Origin: Methylopumilus sp036567085
GTDB lineage: Bacteria; Pseudomonadota; Gammaproteobacteria; Burkholderiales; Methylophilaceae
Reading direction: 5' to 3'
Length of the DNA: 32,517 nt
Assembly: GCA_036567085.1 (NCBI GenBank)
Contig: DATCVG010000041.1
Span: 1-32,517, forward strand
Shown piece after piece: positions 1-6,521 of this stretch. A program made the position numbers and the translations under genes. Every line of letters begins with the position of its first letter. Positions within the stretch are counted from its first letter, which is position 1. The notes under the pieces are model-generated. The model did no database searches and was not told the DNA's origin. It saw only the letters and a program-made list of their open reading frames with translations.

Positions 1-24
1 AAAATTCCAATAATTTTCTTATTA

Positions 25-111
25 TGGTGCCGGGAGCGAGAATCGAACTCGCACGCTATTACTAGCGCGGGATTTTGAGTCCCGTGCGTCTACCAATTCC
101 GCCATCCCGGC
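25..111 (-). tRNA. tRNA-Leu (anticodon CAA)
   Basis: An 87-nt class II tRNA read on the minus strand. The 7-bp acceptor stem GCCGGGA/TCCCGGC pairs perfectly, followed by discriminator A and an encoded CCA end. The anticodon stem CGGGA/TCCCG encloses the loop CTCAAAA, giving anticodon CAA, which reads UUG. A long variable arm (GCTA-GTAA-TAGC) and a T arm with GTTCGATTC are present. No clear terminator lies in the 24 bases left before the window edge; only a weak 5-bp A/T stem is seen there. Confidence 0.97.
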
Positions 112-202
112 TTAATTATAATTTTAATCTAAACATGATAGTTATAATCAAATTATATATAGTAAGTATATTGAATTATAAATATTAAAAATTAAAAAAA
201 TT

Positions 203-394
203 ATGGTAAAGATCATTAAAAGTATCCTATCTGCTTTTTTCGGTATACAAAATAATAGGCAATTTTCTGAGGATGATGCTTTTGTTGAAAAACATGGAAT
301 AAAATATTTTCTAATTATTGGCTTTGTAGTAGCCATTCTTTTTCTTTTAACACTTGCAATTTTAGTTAATGTTATTTTAAGGCATATTAAATAA
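203..394 (+). CDS. DUF2970 family small membrane protein
   Basis: A 63-residue protein of unknown function matching the DUF2970 pattern as I know it. It has a basic N-terminal segment with S-AFFGIQN (residues about 7-17), a short charged stretch, then one hydrophobic helix at about residues 33-57, and a basic end. One inner-membrane helix is therefore predicted. These proteins are common and short in Beta- and Gammaproteobacteria, and no biochemical role is established that I can name. The ATG has no clear Shine-Dalgarno sequence before it; the upstream 90 bases are almost pure A/T. It sits 60 bases ahead of queA on the same strand and could share its transcript. The family call rests on motif memory, not a search. 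Confidence 0.75.
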   Translation: MVKIIKSILSAFFGIQNNRQFSEDDAFVEKHGIKYFLIIGFVVAILFLLTLAILVNVILRHIK

Positions 395-432
395 CTAAAA
401 CATTCAGTTCTAATAAAGTTTCCATTTAAAAT

Positions 433-446
433 TTTAAGATCTTAAA
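433..446. promoter_or_regulatory. 14-bp perfect palindrome before queA
   Basis: TTTAAGATCTTAAA is a perfect dyad that ends 8 bases before the queA start codon. It may be an operator, or chance in an AT-rich region. It cannot act as a terminator because no T-run follows it. Function is not assigned. Confidence 0.3.
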
Positions 447-454
447 TATTACTT

Positions 455-1480
455 ATGCTACTTGAAGAATTTGATTTTGACCTTCCCGAGCATCTGATTG
501 CCCAAGTCCCGCTTCAAAAAAGAGATGCAAGTAGACTTCTTGTTTTAAATAAAAATACAAAGTTATTTAGTGATAAAAAATTTACAGAATTTGTTGATCT
601 TCTAAATAGCAATGATCTTCTGATTTTCAATGATACAAGAGTTATTAAGGCTCGATTATTTGGAAAAAAAATAACAGGTGGAAAAGTTGAAATCATGATT
701 GAACGAATCTTGGATGATCACCATGCACTCGCACACTTAAAAACATCAAAAAAAATATTTGATGGTACTATCTTTGAGATTAATAAAGATGTCTCGGTTA
801 AGGTTTTAAGAAAAGAAAAGGATCTTTTTTATATTGAATTTATTTCAAATGTATCTATTTACGACACATTAGAAAAATATGGGCACATACCCTTGCCGTC
901 TTACATTGAAAGAAATGCGGATAAATCTGATGAAAATAGATACCAAACTATTTATGCAAAGGAGTCGGGTGCCGTTGCAGCGCCGACAGCTGGACTCCAC
1001 TTTACGGATGAAATCTTTCAAGCTTTGAATGATAGGAAAATTCAGTATTCTTTTTTAACGCTGCATGTTGGTGCTGGCACTTTTAAACCTGTCAGAGAGA
1101 ATGATATCGATGAGCATCAAATGCACAGCGAATCTTTTAATGTACCTTCTAAAACTATTCAAATGATTCATGAAGCTAAGTCGAAGAATGGGAGGATTAT
1201 TGCAATCGGCACAACCGTTTTAAGAGCACTTGAAAGTAAATTTTCTGAGGAAATTATTCAACCTGGATTTAAAGAAACCTCTATATTTATTAAGCCGGGT
1301 TATAAATTTAGAATTGTGGATGCATTACTCACTAATTTCCATTTACCAAAAAGCACTTTATTTATCCTGGTATGTGCGTTTAGTGGAAGTGATATCATGA
1401 AGAAACTATACCAGCATGCTATTGAGAATGAATATCGCTTCTATAGCTACGGCGATGCTACGTTTATTGAGCGATCTTAA
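455..1480 (+). CDS. queA: S-adenosylmethionine:tRNA ribosyltransferase-isomerase QueA
   Basis: A 341-residue cytosolic enzyme that transfers and isomerises the ribosyl group of AdoMet onto preQ1 in tRNA, giving epoxyqueuosine at the wobble position of GUN-anticodon tRNAs. Family landmarks run the full length: the N-terminus EEFDFDLPEHLIAQ, then LLIFNDTRVIKARL, GAVAAPTAGLHFT, LHVGAGTFKPV, IIAIGTTVLRALES and LLTNFHLPKSTL near the C-terminus. The length is normal for QueA. The usual downstream partner tgt (guanine transglycosylase) is not next to it; an unrelated secreted protein begins 31 bases after the stop. No strong ribosome binding site is seen. Confidence 0.97.
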   Translation: MLLEEFDFDLPEHLIAQVPLQKRDASRLLVLNKNTKLFSDKKFTEFVDLLNSNDLLIFNDTRVIKARLFGKKITGGKVEIMIERILDDHHALAHLKTSKKIFDGTIFEINKDVSVKVLRKEKDLFYIEFISNVSIYDTLEKYGHIPLPSYIERNADKSDENRYQTIYAKESGAVAAPTAGLHFTDEIFQALNDRKIQYSFLTLHVGAGTFKPVRENDIDEHQMHSESFNVPSKTIQMIHEAKSKNGRIIAIGTTVLRALESKFSEEIIQPGFKETSIFIKPGYKFRIVDALLTNFHLPKSTLFILVCAFSGSDIMKKLYQHAIENEYRFYSYGDATFIERS

Positions 1481-1511
1481 ATTAACAACTGATCTTATTA
1501 AAGATAAATCT

Positions 1512-2381
1512 ATGAAAATTATTATAGCGTTAAGTTTTTTAATATTTAATTATTCCATTTTTGCGGAAGTGCTTCCTGAAGCACAATCCGAAATTAAAAT
1601 TACACTTGCTAAAAAACCTACGACACGTCCCATGACCGTAGCTTTCATTCCGGGACAAAAAAAATATTACATCGCCGATGGTGGTTTAGCCCCCCTAGGC
1701 TCAGAAACTGAAGCGCCTATTTCCAAATCACTTATTCATACTTATGACCAATCTGGAAAATACTTGTCTTCAACACAGGCGGGATTCGATAATCGCTCTA
1801 TTTTTTATAATGAATTAACTTATCAACTAACAACCATTACTTACAACGTTTCCAGTGAAGCTGGTTTTGCTCCTAATACGGGTATATTCTCTTTAGACCT
1901 TGATGCTCAAGGCAATTTAAAAGGTACATCAAAAGAAGTGTCTAACTTCAATCCTGCCTTTGGCGACTCAGCTACAATGCCTTCATTTGACTCTAAAACG
2001 AATCGTTACTTTGCCAAACAAAAAAGAAGTAACAAGGTCATCATTATTGACGCGAGTGAAGGCAACAAATTGGGAGAAATTTATTTGGATCTCAAGTCAG
2101 CGAGCGTCACATTTGATGATTTGAGTGATAATTTTATTGCTTCAACAGGCATTGATGGAGAAGAGTTGGCAATTCTAGATATCGATCATAAAGCTGTACT
2201 AATCTTTAATGCCAAAGGTGGTTATGTTGGCAAATCTGCTTTACCAAAAAGTATAAAGTTAAGAGCACAAAATCATTACAACGGCCTTGGCTTCACAAAT
2301 AACTTATTCTTTATATATGACGAATCTGAAGGTGAATTCGGAACCTATTACGGATTTAAAATTTCTAGTAATTACAAATAA
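1512..2381 (+). CDS. secreted beta-propeller-like protein, function unknown
   Basis: I do not recognise a named family. The 289-residue product begins with a clear signal peptide (basic MK, hydrophobic core, cleavage likely after YSIFA, before EVLPEA), so it should be periplasmic or exported. The mature part shows about four irregular repeats of the kind seen in NHL/SMP30-like propellers: a strand such as VAFIPGQKKYYIADG or RYFAKQKRSNKVIIID, followed by a YDQSGKYL-like or NAKGGYVG-like turn. No catalytic motif stands out. The frame stays open back to 1416 inside queA, but the ATG at 1512 is preferred because it starts the signal peptide. The gene is probably co-transcribed with queA, 31 bases upstream, and ends at a strong terminator. 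Confidence 0.7.
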   Translation: MKIIIALSFLIFNYSIFAEVLPEAQSEIKITLAKKPTTRPMTVAFIPGQKKYYIADGGLAPLGSETEAPISKSLIHTYDQSGKYLSSTQAGFDNRSIFYNELTYQLTTITYNVSSEAGFAPNTGIFSLDLDAQGNLKGTSKEVSNFNPAFGDSATMPSFDSKTNRYFAKQKRSNKVIIIDASEGNKLGEIYLDLKSASVTFDDLSDNFIASTGIDGEELAILDIDHKAVLIFNAKGGYVGKSALPKSIKLRAQNHYNGLGFTNNLFFIYDESEGEFGTYYGFKISSNYK

Positions 2382-2409
2382 AAACGCACCTCTTGAGGTG
2401 CGTTTTTTT
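2380..2409. terminator. bidirectional rho-independent terminator
   Basis: An 8-bp perfect stem CGCACCTC/GAGGTGCG (2385-2392 and 2395-2402) is flanked by an A-run on the left and a T-run on the right. It can stop the plus-strand propeller gene and the convergent minus-strand DUF1097 gene alike. It overlaps the last stop codon of the plus-strand gene. Confidence 0.9.
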
Positions 2410-2427
2410 AAGAGCCATTTAAAGCAA

Positions 2428-2919
2428 TTATTTAATTGCAGCTGCAAGTCTTCCTGCTAAATTACCAGCAACTACGCCCAAGATACTCGAAACTAAAACA
2501 ATAGCTACTGGATTAGATAAATCCATTGCTGCGATACTAGTTGCATTAAGTGATAGAGTAAAAGCTGACGCAAAACCTAAAACATTTATTCCGACATTTG
2601 AGACTTGACTTACTTTGCCTGAGACTAATACAAGAATGAGAGCAGCTAAACCAACTCCTACTTCATCACTTGCACCAATCACTGGCAAATCAAATCCTCC
2701 AATAATTACTGCTACGGAAGCAATGATTGCACCAAAAGTCATACCGATAACTGTTTTTTGCATTGCATCTGACTTGCCAGCAAGGCTTGAACAGGCCCAT
2801 GCTATAAATCCCACTGGAATACTAGTTGCAATAATACCACCAAGATAGTCGCCACTGAGAGCATTCCATACGGCTGCTAAAATACCAACACTAATTGCTA
2901 CTGCTAATGATTTCGACAT
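2428..2919 (-). CDS. DUF1097 family inner-membrane protein
   Basis: A 163-residue, very hydrophobic protein resembling the DUF1097 (YcdZ-like) family. Its N-terminal half contains the GILAAVWNALSG and GFIAWACSSLAGKSD segments typical of that family. About six membrane segments can be drawn (roughly residues 4-22, 25-46, 56-76, 86-101, 107-125, 135-158). Function is unknown. I use the ATG at 2919 because TCTCCT on the plus strand (2924-2929) gives AGGAGA 4 bases before it; an in-frame ATG 33 bases upstream at 2952 lies at or before the predicted transcription start. It stands alone, with its own promoter upstream and a shared terminator downstream. The good Shine-Dalgarno is unusual in this window and suggests strong expression. 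Confidence 0.7.
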   Translation of the reverse strand: MSKSLAVAISVGILAAVWNALSGDYLGGIIATSIPVGFIAWACSSLAGKSDAMQKTVIGMTFGAIIASVAVIIGGFDLPVIGASDEVGVGLAALILVLVSGKVSQVSNVGINVLGFASAFTLSLNATSIAAMDLSNPVAIVLVSSILGVVAGNLAGRLAAAIK

Positions 2920-2960
2920 AATATCTCCTAAGTTAGTTGACTTTATATACACATCAAAGA

Positions 2961-2989
2961 GCTATAGTACTTGAGCACTTAGTTATCAA
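2961..2989 (-). promoter_or_regulatory. predicted sigma70-type promoter for the DUF1097 gene
   Basis: On the minus strand, TTGATA (2989-2984), a 17-base spacer and TATAGC (2966-2961) match the -35 and -10 consensus at 5/6 and 4/6 positions. Transcription would start near 2954, giving a leader of about 35 bases with AGGAGA. The spacer holds an imperfect dyad, AGTACT-TG-AGCACT on the plus strand (2966-2979), which could be an operator. The rest of the 2990-3147 gap shows no gene and no convincing proS terminator. Confidence 0.45.
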
Positions 2990-3147
2990 TTGGCCCTAGT
3001 CTTCCAGGTCATCGATCGCTAACTACTTGCCGAATATTACCCCTTTTTTTTAATAAATACACCTCATAATTGTAATTATTTTGTAATAAATGCCTGACAA
3101 AAATAACTCAATTAAATCATGTAGTTAAATTAAAAAGGATAGAATAA

Positions 3148-4872
3148 TCAGGAAATTAATAAAGATTTAATTTCTGTAACTATCTGATTTTCATCAATTA
3201 ATTTAGATTGTTGATCCAATCGACTTTGTAACTCAACTTTACCTTCTTTTAAACTGCGATCTCCAATGACAATTCTATAAGGTATACCTATTAATTCCAT
3301 CTCAGCAAACATAAAGCCTGGACGCTCACCTCGATCATCAAGCAAGACGTCGACACCCATTTTTTTAAGTGCATTATAAATTTTATGTGCCGAAGCTTTA
3401 ACTTCAGCGCTTTTGTCATAACCTATAGGTGCAATCGCCACTTCAAAAGGCGCAATGTTAATCGGAAAAATAATCCCTTTATCATCGTGCGACTGCTCAA
3501 TAGCGGCAGCTACAATGCGCGAGACCCCAATGCCATAACACCCCATTTCTAGAATTTGACTCTGGCCATTTTCATCTAAGAATTCTGCTTTCATTGCCTT
3601 AGAGTACTTATTGCCTAGTTGGAAAATATGACCGACTTCAATGCCCCTACATATCTTGAGAATGCCTTGCTTGTCTGGACTCATGTCACCCTCGACTACT
3701 TTTCTTAAGTCTGCAAAAAGTATCGGCTCTGGGAGGTCACGCACAAAATTCACACCTTTTAAGTGAAGTTTGGGTTCATTTGCACCACAAATAAAATCAG
3801 AAAGAATGCTGACGGACTTATCTGCTAGAATTTTTATGGAAGGTTGAACTCCGACGGGGCCAATAAATCCTGGGGGGCATTTTAGATGCTCTTTTACTTC
3901 CTCGTCCGTTGCAAAACGGAAATTCTCATAGTCTTTTACCTTGGATAGTTTCACTTCATTAAGCTCATGATCCCCTCGAAGAAGGACTATGAAAAATTCA
4001 TTTGCTTTTTTGGTTTGATTGATAAGGGCTATAGTTTTCACTGTCTTTTGAATGCGGGCGCCAATCAAATTAGCCACATCTTCACAAGTTGTCTGTTTTG
4101 GTGTGTCAAATTTCACCATCGGCTCTTTTGCATCTGGTCTTTTGTCATCCTGAAGAATCGCTTCTGCTAATTCAATATTAGCCGCGTAGTCAGACGCTGA
4201 GCTATATGCAATCGCATCCTCGCCAGAATCAGCTAAAACATGAAACTCATGCGAACCATCGCCTCCGATAGCCCCGGTATCTGCTTTCACTGCCCTAAAC
4301 TGTAGGCCTATCTTATTAAAAATATTGGTATAGGCCTGATACATGGTTTCATATGTTTTTTGTAATGAAGCTCTTGATGCATGGAAAGAATAAGCATCCT
4401 TCATTAAAAACTCGCGAGCACGCATCACACCAAAACGCGGTCTAATCTCATCCCTAAATTTCATCTGTATCTGATAAAAGTTAATGGGTAGCTGTTTGTA
4501 GCTATTTATTTCTTTCCTTGCAATATCCGTGATGACTTCTTCGTGCGTCGGACCAAAACAGAAATTTCGATCATGACGATCTTTGATCTTTAGCATCTGT
4601 GGCCCGAAAAGAGCCCATCGACCGGTCTCTTCCCATAGCTCAGCTGGTTGTATAGCTGGCATTAATACCTCTACCGCGCCAGCTTGATTCATTTCATTTC
4701 TCACAATCGCTTCAATTTTTCTTAAAACTTTTAAGCCAAGCGGCATCCAAGAATAAAGGCCTGAACCTAGGCGCTTAATAAAGCCTGCGCGAATCATAAG
4801 CTTATGACTAATAAGCTCTGCTTCTGACGGCGCTTCCTTCAAGGTTGAGATGTAAAATTTTGATGCGAGCAT
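3148..4872 (-). CDS. proS: prolyl-tRNA synthetase
   Basis: A 574-residue class II aminoacyl-tRNA synthetase that charges tRNA-Pro. It is the bacterial type. An N-terminal catalytic core contains LMIRAGFIKRLGSGLYSWMPLG (motif 1 region), FRDEIRPRFGVMRAREFLMKDAYSF (motif 2) and, near the C-terminal end of the core, GCYGIGVSRIVAAAIEQ (motif 3). An inserted editing (INS) domain lies at roughly residues 225-405, and a C-terminal HGTP anticodon-binding domain ends the protein. Length and domain order are normal. It is the last gene of the yoaA-tsaB-rimI-holD-like-proS operon, 17 bases after the HolD-like gene. Only a weak AAGAAAG lies before the ATG. Confidence 0.98.
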   Translation of the reverse strand: MLASKFYISTLKEAPSEAELISHKLMIRAGFIKRLGSGLYSWMPLGLKVLRKIEAIVRNEMNQAGAVEVLMPAIQPAELWEETGRWALFGPQMLKIKDRHDRNFCFGPTHEEVITDIARKEINSYKQLPINFYQIQMKFRDEIRPRFGVMRAREFLMKDAYSFHASRASLQKTYETMYQAYTNIFNKIGLQFRAVKADTGAIGGDGSHEFHVLADSGEDAIAYSSASDYAANIELAEAILQDDKRPDAKEPMVKFDTPKQTTCEDVANLIGARIQKTVKTIALINQTKKANEFFIVLLRGDHELNEVKLSKVKDYENFRFATDEEVKEHLKCPPGFIGPVGVQPSIKILADKSVSILSDFICGANEPKLHLKGVNFVRDLPEPILFADLRKVVEGDMSPDKQGILKICRGIEVGHIFQLGNKYSKAMKAEFLDENGQSQILEMGCYGIGVSRIVAAAIEQSHDDKGIIFPINIAPFEVAIAPIGYDKSAEVKASAHKIYNALKKMGVDVLLDDRGERPGFMFAEMELIGIPYRIVIGDRSLKEGKVELQSRLDQQSKLIDENQIVTEIKSLLIS

Positions 4873-4889
4873 TTATATTCTTTCTTAAT

Positions 4890-5405
4890 TTAAAGAGCCT
4901 TCATTAAATCTAAAATGTTTTCCCAAACTAATTTCTTATCTTTTGGGTTTTTAAGCAAATGATTTATATCAAACGTATACCTAATGTTTATAGAGGCATT
5001 ATTCATCAAATCAATTGTTTTGTATTCCTTAAAAAACTGATTGTCGAATCCAAAAGCTAATACGTGCATTCGGGTAGTATTTAAAAATAAGCCATCTATC
5101 TGATCTTTGGTAAGTTTTAATAAATGATTTTTCTGGAATGTATGTTCACCTATCGACGTTGAAATAAATTTTGCAATGTTTAAAAATAATTCTTGGGCAG
5201 CCTCTTCAGTTCCTAGCAAAAATTTTTGGCTCAACAGTAATAAAGATCCTTCTGCATAATCTATTTTAAATCCAAAAAATAAATCAACCCCTATAGAATT
5301 TGTATCTTGCTTTGGAAAAAGCTCATTGCTAGGCCTGTCTTTTAATCTCCAAAGAGGAAACAATTCAAGCTCTTTTAAGATTCTTTTTTTGTAATCAGCG
5401 TCCAT
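4890..5405 (-). CDS. HolD-like protein, putative DNA polymerase III psi subunit
   Basis: A 171-residue protein with weak but patterned likeness to E. coli psi (HolD). Near the N-terminus is ELELFPLWRLKDRP with Trp19, matching the place of the psi segment (LGITQWSLRRP, Trp17) that binds the clamp-loader collar. In the C-terminal half, LLKLTKDQIDGL resembles the psi stretch VLQLTPEKIAML. The end, LLKNPKDKKLVWENI, resembles LRANPTARAALWQQI. If correct, it links HolC (chi) to the clamp loader. E. coli holD is also a neighbour of rimI, in the opposite order. It is longer than E. coli psi (137 residues). The ATG at 5405 overlaps the rimI stop by one base (TGATG); a TTG just before it is less likely. 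In many Betaproteobacteria this slot holds a uracil-DNA glycosylase-like protein instead. Remote homology only. Confidence 0.5.
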   Translation of the reverse strand: MDADYKKRILKELELFPLWRLKDRPSNELFPKQDTNSIGVDLFFGFKIDYAEGSLLLLSQKFLLGTEEAAQELFLNIAKFISTSIGEHTFQKNHLLKLTKDQIDGLFLNTTRMHVLAFGFDNQFFKEYKTIDLMNNASINIRYTFDINHLLKNPKDKKLVWENILDLMKAL

Positions 5406-5842
5406 CAAATCACAAATCCCATTAATATGGCGTCTTCCCGCCCTTCTTTAGTACGATAATAATCTTTTCTAATACTCATTTCATTAAATCCATGTTTATC
5501 ATACAAATGAATAGCAGTTTGATTGGAGGCCCTAACTTCAAGATAAATTGTTTTTGCGTGAGCTAAATTTGCCTGACGGATCACTTCCTTAAGCAAATGA
5601 GATCCATACCCTTTTTTTTGCATACTTTTTTTTATACTTATATTAAGAAGATGGCATTCATCTAACACAAACATCATGACGGTGTAACCTATAATTTCTT
5701 CATTAAGCTTCATCATCAAACATGTGTGATTTGATTTTATCGAATCTAAAAAATTACCTTGTGTCCAAGGAAAAGCGTGAACTTCATTTTCAATCAATCC
5801 GATCGCGCTTAAATCATTCTCTTTAAATTCACTAAATTGCAT
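5405..5842 (-). CDS. rimI: ribosomal protein S18-alanine N-acetyltransferase RimI
   Basis: A 145-residue GNAT-fold enzyme expected to acetylate the N-terminal alanine of ribosomal protein S18. Visible family features are the N-terminal HAFPWTQGNF segment, the central LLNISIKKSMQKKGYGSHLL with the acetyl-CoA pyrophosphate-binding Q-x-x-G-x-G loop, and IYLEVRASNQTAIHLYDKHGF followed by RKDYYR near the C-terminus. The length is typical (about 148 in E. coli). Its start lies inside the end of tsaB (11-base overlap), and its stop overlaps the next start. The tsaB-rimI pairing is common in Proteobacteria and supports the RimI assignment over a generic GNAT. Confidence 0.93.
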   Translation of the reverse strand: MQFSEFKENDLSAIGLIENEVHAFPWTQGNFLDSIKSNHTCLMMKLNEEIIGYTVMMFVLDECHLLNISIKKSMQKKGYGSHLLKEVIRQANLAHAKTIYLEVRASNQTAIHLYDKHGFNEMSIRKDYYRTKEGREDAILMGFVI

Positions 5843-6518
5843 TCAATACTTTTCGCTCTTTGGTAGTAAACGCCACTTTATTTCTTAAGTAAACAGGCTC
5901 AGCATGAATCAACTCAAATACTTTATTTTTAATAAAAGGTATTGCCAATCTTGAAATAGATTCGACTACCTCATAGGGCCCGTCTATGAGATCATTTATT
6001 TGTTGGTCAAAATGATCTTTCATTTCTTTCTTGTATGTTTCGATTGCATTACCAATCAAAGTCCAGCCGGATTCTTTAAGTTGAGGTAATGCATCTGGCT
6101 TATAAACCCCTTCAATGATTGGCTTTGAAAATATTTTGCTCTCCTTTGTATAAGCACTTAAATATATTTCACCCATTCTGGCATCAATAGCACTTATCAC
6201 TTTATTTTTACCCGAACTCTCAGCGAGCGCTAAAAGATTGTTCACGCCAATAACTGGAATTGACGCCCCATAACCTAGTCCATATGCGATACCACACGCG
6301 ATTCTTATGCCCGTAAATGATCCTGGCCCTCTACCAAATGCAACAGCATCAAGATCTTTTGTCGTTAATTGATGCCCTTCTAATAATTTTTTTATTTCAG
6401 GTAAGACTATTTCTGAATGAGTCTGTCCAGCATTAATACTGATCGAATAAAAGTCTTTATCAATCTTTAAACCTAAAGACATATATTCAGAAGAGGTATC
6501 TAAGGACAAAATTTTCAT
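5832..6518 (-). CDS. tsaB: tRNA threonylcarbamoyladenosine biosynthesis protein TsaB
   Basis: A 228-residue ASKHA-fold protein (YeaZ), partner of TsaD and TsaE in making t6A37 on ANN-decoding tRNAs. The start MKILSLDTSSEYMSLGL, the ATTKDLDAVAFGRGPGSFTGIRI-type segment near residues 53-75 and VISAIDARMGEIY near residue 110 are characteristic. The length matches E. coli TsaB (231). It is itself non-catalytic in the family. It starts 3 bases after the yoaA stop, the same order as in E. coli (yoaA-tsaB), and overlaps rimI. Confidence 0.95.
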   Translation of the reverse strand: MKILSLDTSSEYMSLGLKIDKDFYSISINAGQTHSEIVLPEIKKLLEGHQLTTKDLDAVAFGRGPGSFTGIRIACGIAYGLGYGASIPVIGVNNLLALAESSGKNKVISAIDARMGEIYLSAYTKESKIFSKPIIEGVYKPDALPQLKESGWTLIGNAIETYKKEMKDHFDQQINDLIDGPYEVVESISRLAIPFIKNKVFELIHAEPVYLRNKVAFTTKERKVLNAI

Positions 6519-6521
6519 AAA

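Noticed and set aside
1416..1511. In-frame upward extension of the propeller-like gene into queA
   Set aside because: It would put 32 residues before a clean signal peptide and overlap queA by 65 bases; the ATG at 1512 explains the export signal.
2920..2952. Longer start for the DUF1097 protein
   Set aside because: The extra residues precede the ribosome binding site AGGAGA and the extension begins at or before the predicted transcription start.
3041..3055. T-run after CCCC as a possible terminator
   Set aside because: No pairing stem precedes it on either strand.
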